From positions 1-22,557 of the forward strand of contig CAYYVQ010000053.1 of the NCBI GenBank assembly GCA_964475205.1: DNA of 22,557 bases, written 5' to 3'. Within the stretch, counting starts at the first letter, position 1. The number at the start of each line of letters is the position of its first letter. Shown one piece after another: positions 15,166 to 22,557 of the stretch. The position numbers and the translations under genes were made by a program. Below the pieces are notes generated by a model. That model saw only the letters and a list, made by a program, of their open reading frames with translations. It ran no database searches and was not told where the DNA came from. Source of the DNA: CAYSRM01 sp964475205. GTDB lineage: Bacteria; Verrucomicrobiota; Kiritimatiellia; UBA8416; CAYSRM01.

Positions 15166-16602
15166 TCAGGCATTGACCCTTGACAGTATATGCTTTGCGG
15201 CCCGCCGGGCATCGGCCATGGCCTTTACAACCAGCGATTGGCCGTGGGCGAGGTCGCCGACGGCGAAGACTGATGGAATGCTTGTCGAATAGTCTTCGTG
15301 TGTGAGTACATTGCCTTGTCCGGTTGTTTTGAGTTTCAGATTTTCGGCAATTCCCGAAGGACATGGGGACTGGAATCCCAATGCAAGGAGGATGAGGTCA
15401 GCTTGTAATTCAAAACCAGCGCCCTCTTTCTCGTTGAACTGGCATTTGCCCTCGGAATCTTTACGCCATTGTACTTCACTGGCTTTGAGTCCCGTTACTA
15501 TGCCGTCCCTGCCCAAAAACTCGTGTGTATTTACGGACCAGATTCTTTTTCCTCCTTCTTCGTGGCTGGAGGAGTCTCTCCGGAGTTTGGGCCAACATGG
15601 CCAGGGCTGGTCTTGCGGACGCTGTTGAGGTGGCTCGGGCAGTATTTCGAGTTGATTGATGCTTTTTGCGCCTTGTCTTATGGCAGTACCGAGGCAGTCT
15701 GCACCGGTGTCGCCTCCGCCGATTATGACCACGTGTTTGCCTGCTGCATTCAGGCTATTCAGTTGGTCTTTGGCAACCGGTTCGGTACGGTTTCGGGCCG
15801 TAAGGAATTCCATGGCGAAGTGGATACCATTCAAATTTCTGCCAGGCACTGGCAGATCACGAGGTTTTCTTGCGCCCGCGGCCAGACAGAGCGCATTGAA
15901 TCTTTTCAGGAGCCATGACGCCGAGATGTCTGAGCCCACTGTTACGCCTGTTTCGAAATTGACGCCTTGCCTTTTCATCAGATCGATACGGCGTCTCACT
16001 ATGTTGCGGGGGAGTTTAAAATCCGGGATGCCGTAGAAAAGCAGTCCGCCCGGCTCGTCATCTTTTTCGAAAACCGTTACCTGTATGCCGGCCTTGTTAA
16101 GCTGGTCTGCCACGGTAAGACCGGCCGGACCCGAGCCGATCACAGCGACTTTTCTGCCGCCGTGCTCTGATGGCCCGGTGTCTTCCATGATTCCGAGCGA
16201 GAAAGCTTTTTCGATAACTGCAAGTTCTACAGCGCGTACAGACACTGCTTCGTCATTAATGTCCAGTACGCAGGACGCCTCGCACAGGGCGGGACAGATT
16301 CTGCCTGTGAATTCAGGAAAATTATTTGTAGATAGCAGTATTTTTGCGGCTTCGGTCCATCTTTGTTCAGTTACAAGGCGGTTAATGTCCGGAATCTCGT
16401 TGGCCAGAGGACAGCCGTAACCGTGGCAGAACGGTGTACCACAGTTCATGCACCTGCGTGCCTGCTCAACCAGTTCTGTTTCCGTAAGGATTTCTTCAAC
16501 AGGCTCAAAATCCTTTATCCGTGTTCCGACGGGTCTGTGAGGCATTTCGAGCCGTTTGGTATTCAAGAAACTGTTTTGCTGTTCAGGGTTATCTGTTGTC
16601 AT
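15166..16602 (-). CDS. gltD: Glutamate synthase (NADPH) small subunit
   Basis: Takes electrons from NADPH through FAD and passes them via iron-sulfur clusters to the large subunit for reductive synthesis of glutamate. The 478 residues match the family. The N-terminal cluster domain has Cys51, 54, 59 and 64 (CMNCGTPFCHGYGC) and Cys103, 107 and 111 (CPALCEASC), as expected for two [4Fe-4S] clusters. FAD-binding GSGPAGL follows at about 156-162, and the NADPH-site GGGDTGADC near 300. The FAD-closing motif is SVFAVGDLAHG near 440. Its ATG overlaps the gltB stop by four bases (ATGA), so translation is probably coupled and the subunits made in equal amounts. Last gene of the minus-strand operon; no good terminator is visible in the gap beyond it. 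Confidence 0.97.
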   Translation of the reverse strand: MTTDNPEQQNSFLNTKRLEMPHRPVGTRIKDFEPVEEILTETELVEQARRCMNCGTPFCHGYGCPLANEIPDINRLVTEQRWTEAAKILLSTNNFPEFTGRICPALCEASCVLDINDEAVSVRAVELAVIEKAFSLGIMEDTGPSEHGGRKVAVIGSGPAGLTVADQLNKAGIQVTVFEKDDEPGGLLFYGIPDFKLPRNIVRRRIDLMKRQGVNFETGVTVGSDISASWLLKRFNALCLAAGARKPRDLPVPGRNLNGIHFAMEFLTARNRTEPVAKDQLNSLNAAGKHVVIIGGGDTGADCLGTAIRQGAKSINQLEILPEPPQQRPQDQPWPCWPKLRRDSSSHEEGGKRIWSVNTHEFLGRDGIVTGLKASEVQWRKDSEGKCQFNEKEGAGFELQADLILLALGFQSPCPSGIAENLKLKTTGQGNVLTHEDYSTSIPSVFAVGDLAHGQSLVVKAMADARRAAKHILSRVNA

Positions 16603-19600
16603 TCGGTAACCTTTTCCATTCTTTTTACTGCTTCATCATCGCGGCTCATCTGTCCCAGCGCGCGTCGATATTCCATCGGGAATACCTTGATGAAACAGGA
16701 TACAGACCTTTCCCAGTTGGCAAGAATAGAGGCAGCTTTCGGGCTGCCGGTGAACTGAGCGTGGTTCTCTATCAGAGATCTTACTTCTGCAATGTCATCT
16801 TCCTGATCCAGAAACTCGAGATCAACCATTTCAAGGTTGCAATGCCGGTCAAACTGTCGTTCCGGGTCATAAATGTAGGCAAGGCCTCCGCTCATGCCTG
16901 CCGCGAAATTAACCCCTACTGTTCCAAGGACCACGATGCGCCCGCCGGTCATATATTCGCAGCCATGGTCGCCGACTCCTTCAACAACGGCGCAGGCGCC
17001 GCTGTTTCTTACACCGAATCTTTCGCCTGCCTTTCCGTTGATATAGACCTGTCCTGATGTTGCTCCGTAGAGCAGGACATTTCCGCATATGACATTTTCG
17101 GACGGATTGAATTCTGAATCTTTCGATGGGCGGACAATTATTTTTGCGCCAGAGAGTCCTTTCCCGAGATAGTCGTTTGACTCACCGATGAGTTCAAGTG
17201 TAATTCCGGCTGTCCCGAAGGCTCCGAAGCTTTGTCCTGCAGCACCATTAAAACGGCAGTGGATCGTATCTTCCGGCAGGCCTTGAGCTCCGTAGCGGTC
17301 AACAACTTCTCCTGACAGCATGGCCCCGGTAGTTCTGTCAGTGTTCCGAATATGGTGTTCCAGTTTTACAGGCGTTCTTTTTTCAAGGGACGGAGCCGCT
17401 TCTTGTATTAGTCTATGGTCAAGAACGTCATGTATTTCGTGGTCCTGGACGATTCTTTCCAGGTGGCTTACCTTTGAAGGGTTGGGTGGAAGTATCTTTG
17501 AGAGGTTCAGGGTTTTTGCCTTATGGGAGGAGACGCCGGAATCAACCTGCAGAAGATCTGAACGGCCTGTTATCTCTCCGATGGTACGGCAGCCAAGCGC
17601 AGCAAGGTATTCTCTCACCTCCTCGGCAAGCATTTTAAAAAAGTTCATAACATATTCAGGTTTGCCGCAGAATCGCTCCCTGAGTCTGGGGTCCTGTGTT
17701 GCCACACCGGTTGAACAGGTGTTCTTATGGCAGTTGCGAAGCATTACACATCCGCATGTGATAAGCGGCGCGCTGCCAAAGCCGAATTCGTCTGCTCCGA
17801 GCATTGCCGCTATAATTACGTCTCGACCTGTTTTGAGCTGTCCATCGGTCTGGAGACGCACTCTGTTCCGGAGTCCATTAACGCAGAGGACTTCGTTTGT
17901 TTCCGAAAGACCCAGCTCCCATGGGGCTCCTGCATAGCTTATGGATGACAGTGGCGCGGCTCCTGTGCCGCTGTCTCCACCGCTTACCAGTATCATATCG
18001 GCTTTTGCTTTAGCTACGCCTGCGGCAACAGTTCCAACTCCTTGTTCTGATACAAGTTTAACGGATATGCGTGCGCGCGGGTTCACGTTTTTGAGGTCGA
18101 ATATCAGTTGCTTTATGTCTTCAATCGAATAGATATCGTGGTGCGGGGGAGGCGATATCAGCGTAACACCGGGCGTTGAGTGCCTGACTCTGGCAATTAT
18201 TGCGTTCACTTTGTGTCCTGGAAGCTGTCCGCCTTCTCCGGGCTTGGCGCCCTGGGCAATCTTTATCTGCAGCTCTTCGGCATTTCTGAGATATTCAGTT
18301 GTTACACCGAATCTGCCGCTGGCCACTTGCTTGACTTTACTGCATCTGGAGTCGCCGTTGGGCATGGGCTTGTACCGTTCGGGATCCTCTCCTCCTTCTC
18401 CGCTGTTGCTCATGGCGCCAAGTCGGTTCATGGCGATTGCCAGTGTCTCGTGGGCTTCTTTACTGATGGACCCGAATGACATTGCTGAAGTAACGAACCG
18501 TTTGATGATATTCTCTGCGGGTTCAACCTGGTCGAGAGGGATTGACTTTGTCTCTTTAAAACTGAGTATGCCTCTGAGGGTGCAAGGCCCGGATTGCTGA
18601 TTATTGATCAATTCAGCATATTCTTTGTACACGGAATAGTCGCAGGTTCTTGCGGCAATCTGTAGTTTGGAAATAGTGGCTGGATTCCACAGGTGTCTGG
18701 TTCCATTTTTTCGGAACCGGTATTTTCCGCCCGGCGGCAGGATGCGGTTCCCGGCGTTTTGCCTTGCCATTGTGATTCTGCTTATTACCTCCTGGTGGAT
18801 GTCCGCCAGCTCGATCCCGCCTATGCGGGACACTGTTCCTTTAAAGAAGCGTCGGATAGTCTCAGGCCCGATACCAATGGCTTCGAACACCTGCCCGCTT
18901 CGGTAGCTTCTAAGGGTTGATATGCCCATCCTGGACATAATCTTGAGCAGACCTTTGCAGAGCGCCGAAACATAATTTTCCAGCGCCCTGGTTGACTCGA
19001 GCTTCAAGACTCCTTCTTTTGTCAACTCGGCGATAGTCTCGAATGCCAGGTAAGGGTTTACAGCAGTAGCTCCATAGCCAAGCAGCAGCGCTATGTGGTG
19101 AACTTCCCGGGCTTCTCCGGTTTCTATTATGAGAGAAGTCGAGGTTCTTGTGCCCTTTTTCTGGAGCCGCTGGTTAACGGCGGATACTGTGAGCAGCGCC
19201 GGAAGAGGAGCGTTCCCGGCGGTCAGCTCCCTGTCGCTGAGGATGATGAGCGAAATTCCGCTTTCTGCCGCTTCTTGAGCCTTGTCACAAAGGTTCTCCA
19301 GCGCTTCTTCAAAAACTTCTGGAGAATCTTTGATTGGAAACTGCATCGGGATGGTGAGGGACTGGAATCCCTCGATATTGATGTGGCGCAGGCGCTCCAT
19401 ATCTTCGTTGGAGAGGATAGGGTGGGGCAGTTTGATCAGTCTGCTGTTGTGGGGGGTGTCGACAAGTATATTGGAAGGATTACCCATGAAAGTCATTAAT
19501 GACATCACCAGTTCTTCCCGGATAGGATCAATAGCCGGGTTGGTAACCTGCGCAAAAAGCTGTTTGAAATATGAGTACAGAAGTTGTGGGCTTTCGTCCA

Positions 19601-21089
19601 GAACAGCCAGAGGAATATCCGAGCCCATGGAACCTACCGGTTCATGAGCGGACTCTGCCATGGGTCTGATTATCATCTCAACATCTTCGCGGGTATAACC
19701 GAAGGTAAGTTGCCGATCCAGAAGACTCTCGGAGTCAGGCTGAACGGGAGCCATGTCGTTGAATAGCCCGTGAAGCACAATTTTGTTTTCTTCCACCCAC
19801 CTGCGGTAGGGTTCCTTGCGGCAGTAGGTGGACTTTATTTCCTTGTTTTTCAGCAGTCTTCCGGTTTCAGTATCTACCAGCATAATCTGGCCGGGGCGCA
19901 GGGCTCCGCTTTCGACAATGTCGGCGCACGGAAGCTTCAGGACCCCTGTTTCCGAAGCAAGCACGACCTGGTTATTCTTTGTTACGGCATATCTGGCCGG
20001 ACGCAATCCGTTTCTGTCCAGCATGGCTCCGACTTGTTTTCCGTTCGTGAATGAAACAGCCGCCGGTCCGTCCCATGGTTCCATCAGACCTGCATGATAT
20101 TCGAAAAAACCTCTCAGGTCCGGGCCGATAGGATACTTGACTCCCCATGCCTGTGGAATCAGCATCATCATGGCGTGAGCCATATCACGTCCGCCCTGGG
20201 TCAACAGTTCGAGCGCAATGTCAAGGTTTGCCGAATCGCTTGAGTCGGCGTCAAAAAGCGGCGCGACTTCCTTTACTTTAAGTCTTTCGGACCGCATTTT
20301 AAGTTCTCTTGCATTCATCAAATTAAGATTGCCGCGCAGTGTATTGATTTCTCCGTTGTGTGCGAGGTATCGAAATGGTTGGGCCAGCTCCCATGACGGA
20401 AAAGTGTTGGTGCTGTATCGCTGGTGAACCACTGCGATGGCAGACTGCATCCCGTTGTGGGTCAGCTCAGGATAGAACCCCGTTAGCTGGTTACCCAGCA
20501 TCAGTCCTTTGTATACGATTGTTCGGCTGGACATGCTGCTTATGTGGAAGAATATGGAAGGATGGAGACGGGCAATTTCTTTTTCGATACTTCGCCGTGT
20601 CAGATAAAGCTCAAGCTCTCTTTTTTCCGGTGCGATCCCGGAGAGATCCATGAAACACTGCATCACGTCCGGCGCAAGGTGGCTGGCTTTTTCGCCCAGA
20701 CTCGATGGATCTGTAGGGACGGTACGCCAGCAGAGATTTGGAATGCCGCGTTCTTTGAGTTGCTGATCGGTTGTCTGCGCTATCTTTCGGCGGGAAGTTT
20801 TGTCTTTTGGCGTGAAGAACATTCCGACCCCGTACTCCCCCTGGCCGGGTAGAGAAAACCCGTCTGCACTGGACGTCTCCTGAAACAGAGCATGCGGGAT
20901 CTGGAGAAGCAGGCCCGCGCCATCGCCTGTCTCTGAATCGTCTCCTGTCCCGCCTCGGTGCATCAGGTTAACAAGCACTTCCACTGCCTGGAGGACAATT
21001 TTGTGAGACGCTGATCCTTTTGCGTCGACTACAAAGCCTATTCCGCAGGAGTCGCGTTCTTTCAGGTGTTGTTCTAAATCTTTTTTCAT
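16599..21089 (-). CDS. gltB: Glutamate synthase (NADPH) large subunit
   Basis: Hydrolyses glutamine and uses the ammonia, with 2-oxoglutarate and electrons from GltD, to make glutamate. I chose ATG 21089 (1496 residues): it gives MKKDLEQHLKERDSCGIGF, a 14-residue propeptide before the nucleophile Cys15. The upstream in-frame ATG at 21134 lies inside the arm of the glnA terminator hairpin. Neither start has a clear ribosome site. The class II glutaminase domain covers about residues 15-420 (HRGGTGDD, HNGEINTLRGN). The FMN/synthase domain contains SGEGGED, KPGEGGQLPGHKV and SGGDSGTGA, and the [3Fe-4S] cysteines C-x5-C-x4-C in CVMLRNCHKNTC near 1110-1123. The C-terminal glycine-rich GXGXG beta-helix domain starts near 1240 (GAAGQSFGAFG). 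Couples to gltD by a four-base overlap and lies 83 bases after glnA. Confidence 0.97.
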   Translation of the reverse strand: MKKDLEQHLKERDSCGIGFVVDAKGSASHKIVLQAVEVLVNLMHRGGTGDDSETGDGAGLLLQIPHALFQETSSADGFSLPGQGEYGVGMFFTPKDKTSRRKIAQTTDQQLKERGIPNLCWRTVPTDPSSLGEKASHLAPDVMQCFMDLSGIAPEKRELELYLTRRSIEKEIARLHPSIFFHISSMSSRTIVYKGLMLGNQLTGFYPELTHNGMQSAIAVVHQRYSTNTFPSWELAQPFRYLAHNGEINTLRGNLNLMNARELKMRSERLKVKEVAPLFDADSSDSANLDIALELLTQGGRDMAHAMMMLIPQAWGVKYPIGPDLRGFFEYHAGLMEPWDGPAAVSFTNGKQVGAMLDRNGLRPARYAVTKNNQVVLASETGVLKLPCADIVESGALRPGQIMLVDTETGRLLKNKEIKSTYCRKEPYRRWVEENKIVLHGLFNDMAPVQPDSESLLDRQLTFGYTREDVEMIIRPMAESAHEPVGSMGSDIPLAVLDESPQLLYSYFKQLFAQVTNPAIDPIREELVMSLMTFMGNPSNILVDTPHNSRLIKLPHPILSNEDMERLRHINIEGFQSLTIPMQFPIKDSPEVFEEALENLCDKAQEAAESGISLIILSDRELTAGNAPLPALLTVSAVNQRLQKKGTRTSTSLIIETGEAREVHHIALLLGYGATAVNPYLAFETIAELTKEGVLKLESTRALENYVSALCKGLLKIMSRMGISTLRSYRSGQVFEAIGIGPETIRRFFKGTVSRIGGIELADIHQEVISRITMARQNAGNRILPPGGKYRFRKNGTRHLWNPATISKLQIAARTCDYSVYKEYAELINNQQSGPCTLRGILSFKETKSIPLDQVEPAENIIKRFVTSAMSFGSISKEAHETLAIAMNRLGAMSNSGEGGEDPERYKPMPNGDSRCSKVKQVASGRFGVTTEYLRNAEELQIKIAQGAKPGEGGQLPGHKVNAIIARVRHSTPGVTLISPPPHHDIYSIEDIKQLIFDLKNVNPRARISVKLVSEQGVGTVAAGVAKAKADMILVSGGDSGTGAAPLSSISYAGAPWELGLSETNEVLCVNGLRNRVRLQTDGQLKTGRDVIIAAMLGADEFGFGSAPLITCGCVMLRNCHKNTCSTGVATQDPRLRERFCGKPEYVMNFFKMLAEEVREYLAALGCRTIGEITGRSDLLQVDSGVSSHKAKTLNLSKILPPNPSKVSHLERIVQDHEIHDVLDHRLIQEAAPSLEKRTPVKLEHHIRNTDRTTGAMLSGEVVDRYGAQGLPEDTIHCRFNGAAGQSFGAFGTAGITLELIGESNDYLGKGLSGAKIIVRPSKDSEFNPSENVICGNVLLYGATSGQVYINGKAGERFGVRNSGACAVVEGVGDHGCEYMTGGRIVVLGTVGVNFAAGMSGGLAYIYDPERQFDRHCNLEMVDLEFLDQEDDIAEVRSLIENHAQFTGSPKAASILANWERSVSCFIKVFPMEYRRALGQMSRDDEAVKRMEKVTE

Positions 21090-21093
21090 TTCA

Positions 21094-21142
21094 TATAATA
21101 TAAACGGATGCCACACGCAGGTTACCCTGCGCATGGCATCCG
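21094..21142 (-). terminator. Terminator or attenuator hairpin between glnA and gltB
   Basis: On the minus strand CGGATGCCA and CGCAGG-type arms (21105-21121 with 21126-21142) pair over 15 of 17 positions around a four-base loop, with two A-C mismatches. The tail reads TTTATATTAT. It is 31 bases past the glnA stop and its tail ends at the gltB start codon region. Position and shape fit an intrinsic terminator for glnA; since no second promoter is obvious, partial readthrough would set the lower level of gltBD. Confidence 0.7.
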
Positions 21143-21172
21143 CCTTTGGACTTAATACAAAGATTTCAGAAC

Positions 21173-22507
21173 TTACAGTATAGGCAGATATTTATCAACC
21201 TCGTAAGTGCTGACATGTGTCCGGTATTCGTCCCACTCGATCCTCTTGTTTTCAAGGAATTTGTTGAAGATATGATCGCCCAGCGCCTCTTTCACCACCT
21301 CGCTTTTTTCAGTTTCAGCTATGGCTTCTGAAAGATTTCCCGGCAACGAATCGATACTCTTCTCCTGGCGCTCCTTGTTTGACATTTCGAAGATATCTTC
21401 CTCAATAGGAGCCGGAAGCTCGTATTCCTCCTCGATTCCCTTAAGACCGGCCGTGAGCATTACCGCAAAAGCAAGGTACGGATTACATGCCGGATCGGGG
21501 CATCTGAACTCGACACGAGTGGCGTTTTCCTTGCCCGGCTTATACATTGGGACTCTGACAAGCGCAGACCTGTTCCGGCGAGCCCATGAAACGTACACCG
21601 GCGCTTCGTATCCCGGCACAAGTCTCTTGTATGAATTGACCCACTGTGCGACTACCGAACATATTTCGCGGGAATGTTTTAGCAGCCCGGCTATGTAATG
21701 TTTGCCTTCCTTCGAAAGCTTGTACTCTGCATCAGGATCAAAGAACATGTTGCGTCCGTCTTTAAACAGTGACTGATGGGTATGCATCCCGCTGCCGTTT
21801 TCCGCAAAGATAGGCTTTGGCATGAAGGTTGCATAAATTCCGTGCTGCAACGCGATCTCTTTAACCGTCAGGCGGTATGTCATGGCGATATCCGCCATTT
21901 CCAGTCCTTCGGCATAGCGAAGGTCTATTTCATGCTGGCTCGGGGCTACCTCGTGATGGCTGTATTCCGTGGTTATTCCCATTTCCCTCAAAGCCCTGAC
22001 AACATCGCGTCTCAGGTTGCTTGCAACATCCAGAGGTGTCAGGTCGAAATATCCGCCTTTATCGAGAACTTCACAGCCATCTGGATCTTCGAATAGGAAG
22101 AACTCAAGCTCTGGACCTACAAAAAAGTCGTAGCCCATATCTTTGGCTTTTTTGATCGCTCTTTTCAATGCGTACCGCGGGTCGCCCACGTATGGAGTCC
22201 CATCGGGGTTCATCACATCGCAGAACATTCGTCCGACCGATCCGCCTTCGCTGGGCCGCCATGGGAGCAATGTGAAAGTTGAAGGATCAGGTTTGGCTAT
22301 CATATCGCTTTCATGAATTCGCGCGTATCCTTCTATTGAGGATCCGTCAAACCCCATGCCGTCCTCGAGCGCTCCTTCGAGCTCTTCTGTTCCTATAGCA
22401 AAACTTTTCAAGTTGCCAAGAACATCGGTGAACCATAGCCTTGTGAACTCCAGGTTCTCGGATTCAGCGATTTTCAATAAGTCTTCCTTCGTCTTTGGCT
22501 TTTCCAT
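21173..22507 (-). CDS. glnA: Glutamine synthetase type I (alpha subtype)
   Basis: Makes glutamine from glutamate, ammonia and ATP as a dodecamer in the cytoplasm. The 444-residue length is that of the shorter GSI-alpha subtype, versus about 470 for GSI-beta. The start is firm: AGGAGG lies at 22517-22522. The N-terminal beta-Grasp domain has GFDGSSIEGYARIHESDM; the catalytic domain has GPELEFFLF, NGSGMHTHQSL (ammonia/ATP site), LVPGYEAPVYVSWARRNRS and EFRCPDPACNPYLAFA. Where adenylylated enzymes carry the NLYDLP tyrosine loop, this protein has IDSLPGNL with no tyrosine, so adenylylation is not expected. Arg63 matches the residue (Arg62 in Bacillus) tied to feedback inhibition by glutamine. Leads the glnA-gltB-gltD run. 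Confidence 0.97.
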   Translation of the reverse strand: MEKPKTKEDLLKIAESENLEFTRLWFTDVLGNLKSFAIGTEELEGALEDGMGFDGSSIEGYARIHESDMIAKPDPSTFTLLPWRPSEGGSVGRMFCDVMNPDGTPYVGDPRYALKRAIKKAKDMGYDFFVGPELEFFLFEDPDGCEVLDKGGYFDLTPLDVASNLRRDVVRALREMGITTEYSHHEVAPSQHEIDLRYAEGLEMADIAMTYRLTVKEIALQHGIYATFMPKPIFAENGSGMHTHQSLFKDGRNMFFDPDAEYKLSKEGKHYIAGLLKHSREICSVVAQWVNSYKRLVPGYEAPVYVSWARRNRSALVRVPMYKPGKENATRVEFRCPDPACNPYLAFAVMLTAGLKGIEEEYELPAPIEEDIFEMSNKERQEKSIDSLPGNLSEAIAETEKSEVVKEALGDHIFNKFLENKRIEWDEYRTHVSTYEVDKYLPIL

Positions 22508-22516
22508 TATCCTGCT

Positions 22517-22557
22517 CCTCCTGTTTTGTTTTCCGCGCAGATCGCACGCATATAATA
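22517..22557 (-). promoter_or_regulatory. glnA ribosome site and partial candidate promoter
   Basis: Reading the minus strand, TATTAT at 22557-22552 resembles a -10 box and AGGAGG at 22522-22517 is a strong ribosome site nine bases before the ATG. The leader would be about 40 bases. The -35 region lies outside the window, so the promoter cannot be judged. Confidence 0.35.

Noticed and set aside
21090..21134. Longer gltB N-terminus from ATG 21134
   Set aside because: That ATG is inside an arm of the glnA terminator hairpin, and the 15 extra residues are not needed before the propeptide and Cys nucleophile.

Overview
The window reads as a chromosomal segment dominated by glutamine metabolism. 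The right part, on the minus strand, carries ammonia assimilation genes: glnA (glutamine synthetase), gltB and gltD (the two glutamate synthase subunits). The left part, on the plus strand, carries a compact run of glutamine-consuming genes: purF, pyrG, carB, carA. Between them lie four unrelated-looking genes: a lipoprotein-type N-acetylmuramoyl-L-alanine amidase, a tetratricopeptide repeat (TPR) protein, a DnaQ-like exonuclease and a membrane-anchored serine/threonine kinase with two zinc ribbons.

Organism: base composition looks moderate and there is no rRNA or tRNA to place it. The Hanks-type kinase, with its periplasmic coiled repeats of the 'AGD-x-(D/E)GA/W' kind, the TPR protein and the amidase all resemble proteins I associate with the Verrucomicrobiota/Lentisphaerota/Kiritimatiellota side of the PVC superphylum. 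This is inference from family memory, not a search. Non-adenylylated type I-alpha glutamine synthetase and the Fe-S, propeptide-bearing type of PurF fit many phyla.

Layout: 1-538 non-coding, with tandem 8-mers, an inverted repeat and a candidate promoter; 539-8133 purF-pyrG-carB-carA (+), probably one operon, closed by an intrinsic terminator at 8164-8198; 8198-9214 amidase (-); 9215-9856 a 642-base gap holding a 179-bp element with terminal inverted repeats; 9857-11245 TPR gene (+); 11322-12110 exonuclease (-); 12111-12461 a gap with a palindrome, a solo copy of the terminal repeat and a good TATAAT promoter; 12462-14855 kinase (+); 14856-15165 a gap with an inverted pair of a short GTG-rich repeat, one copy split by a 30-nt palindrome; 15166-22507 glnA-gltB-gltD (-).

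How the genes fit together: GlnA makes glutamine from glutamate and ammonia, and GltBD returns glutamate from glutamine and 2-oxoglutarate. PurF, PyrG and CarA then spend glutamine on purine, CTP and pyrimidine/arginine synthesis. Four glutamine amidotransferases (PurF and GltB of the Cys1/Ntn class; PyrG and CarA of the Cys-His-Glu class) and the synthetase that feeds them therefore sit within 22 kb. The most interesting regulatory signal is a strong hairpin with a U-rich tail between glnA and gltB whose tail ends at the gltB start codon. The most interesting non-coding signals are the short palindromic and inverted-repeat elements confined to the gaps around the middle genes.
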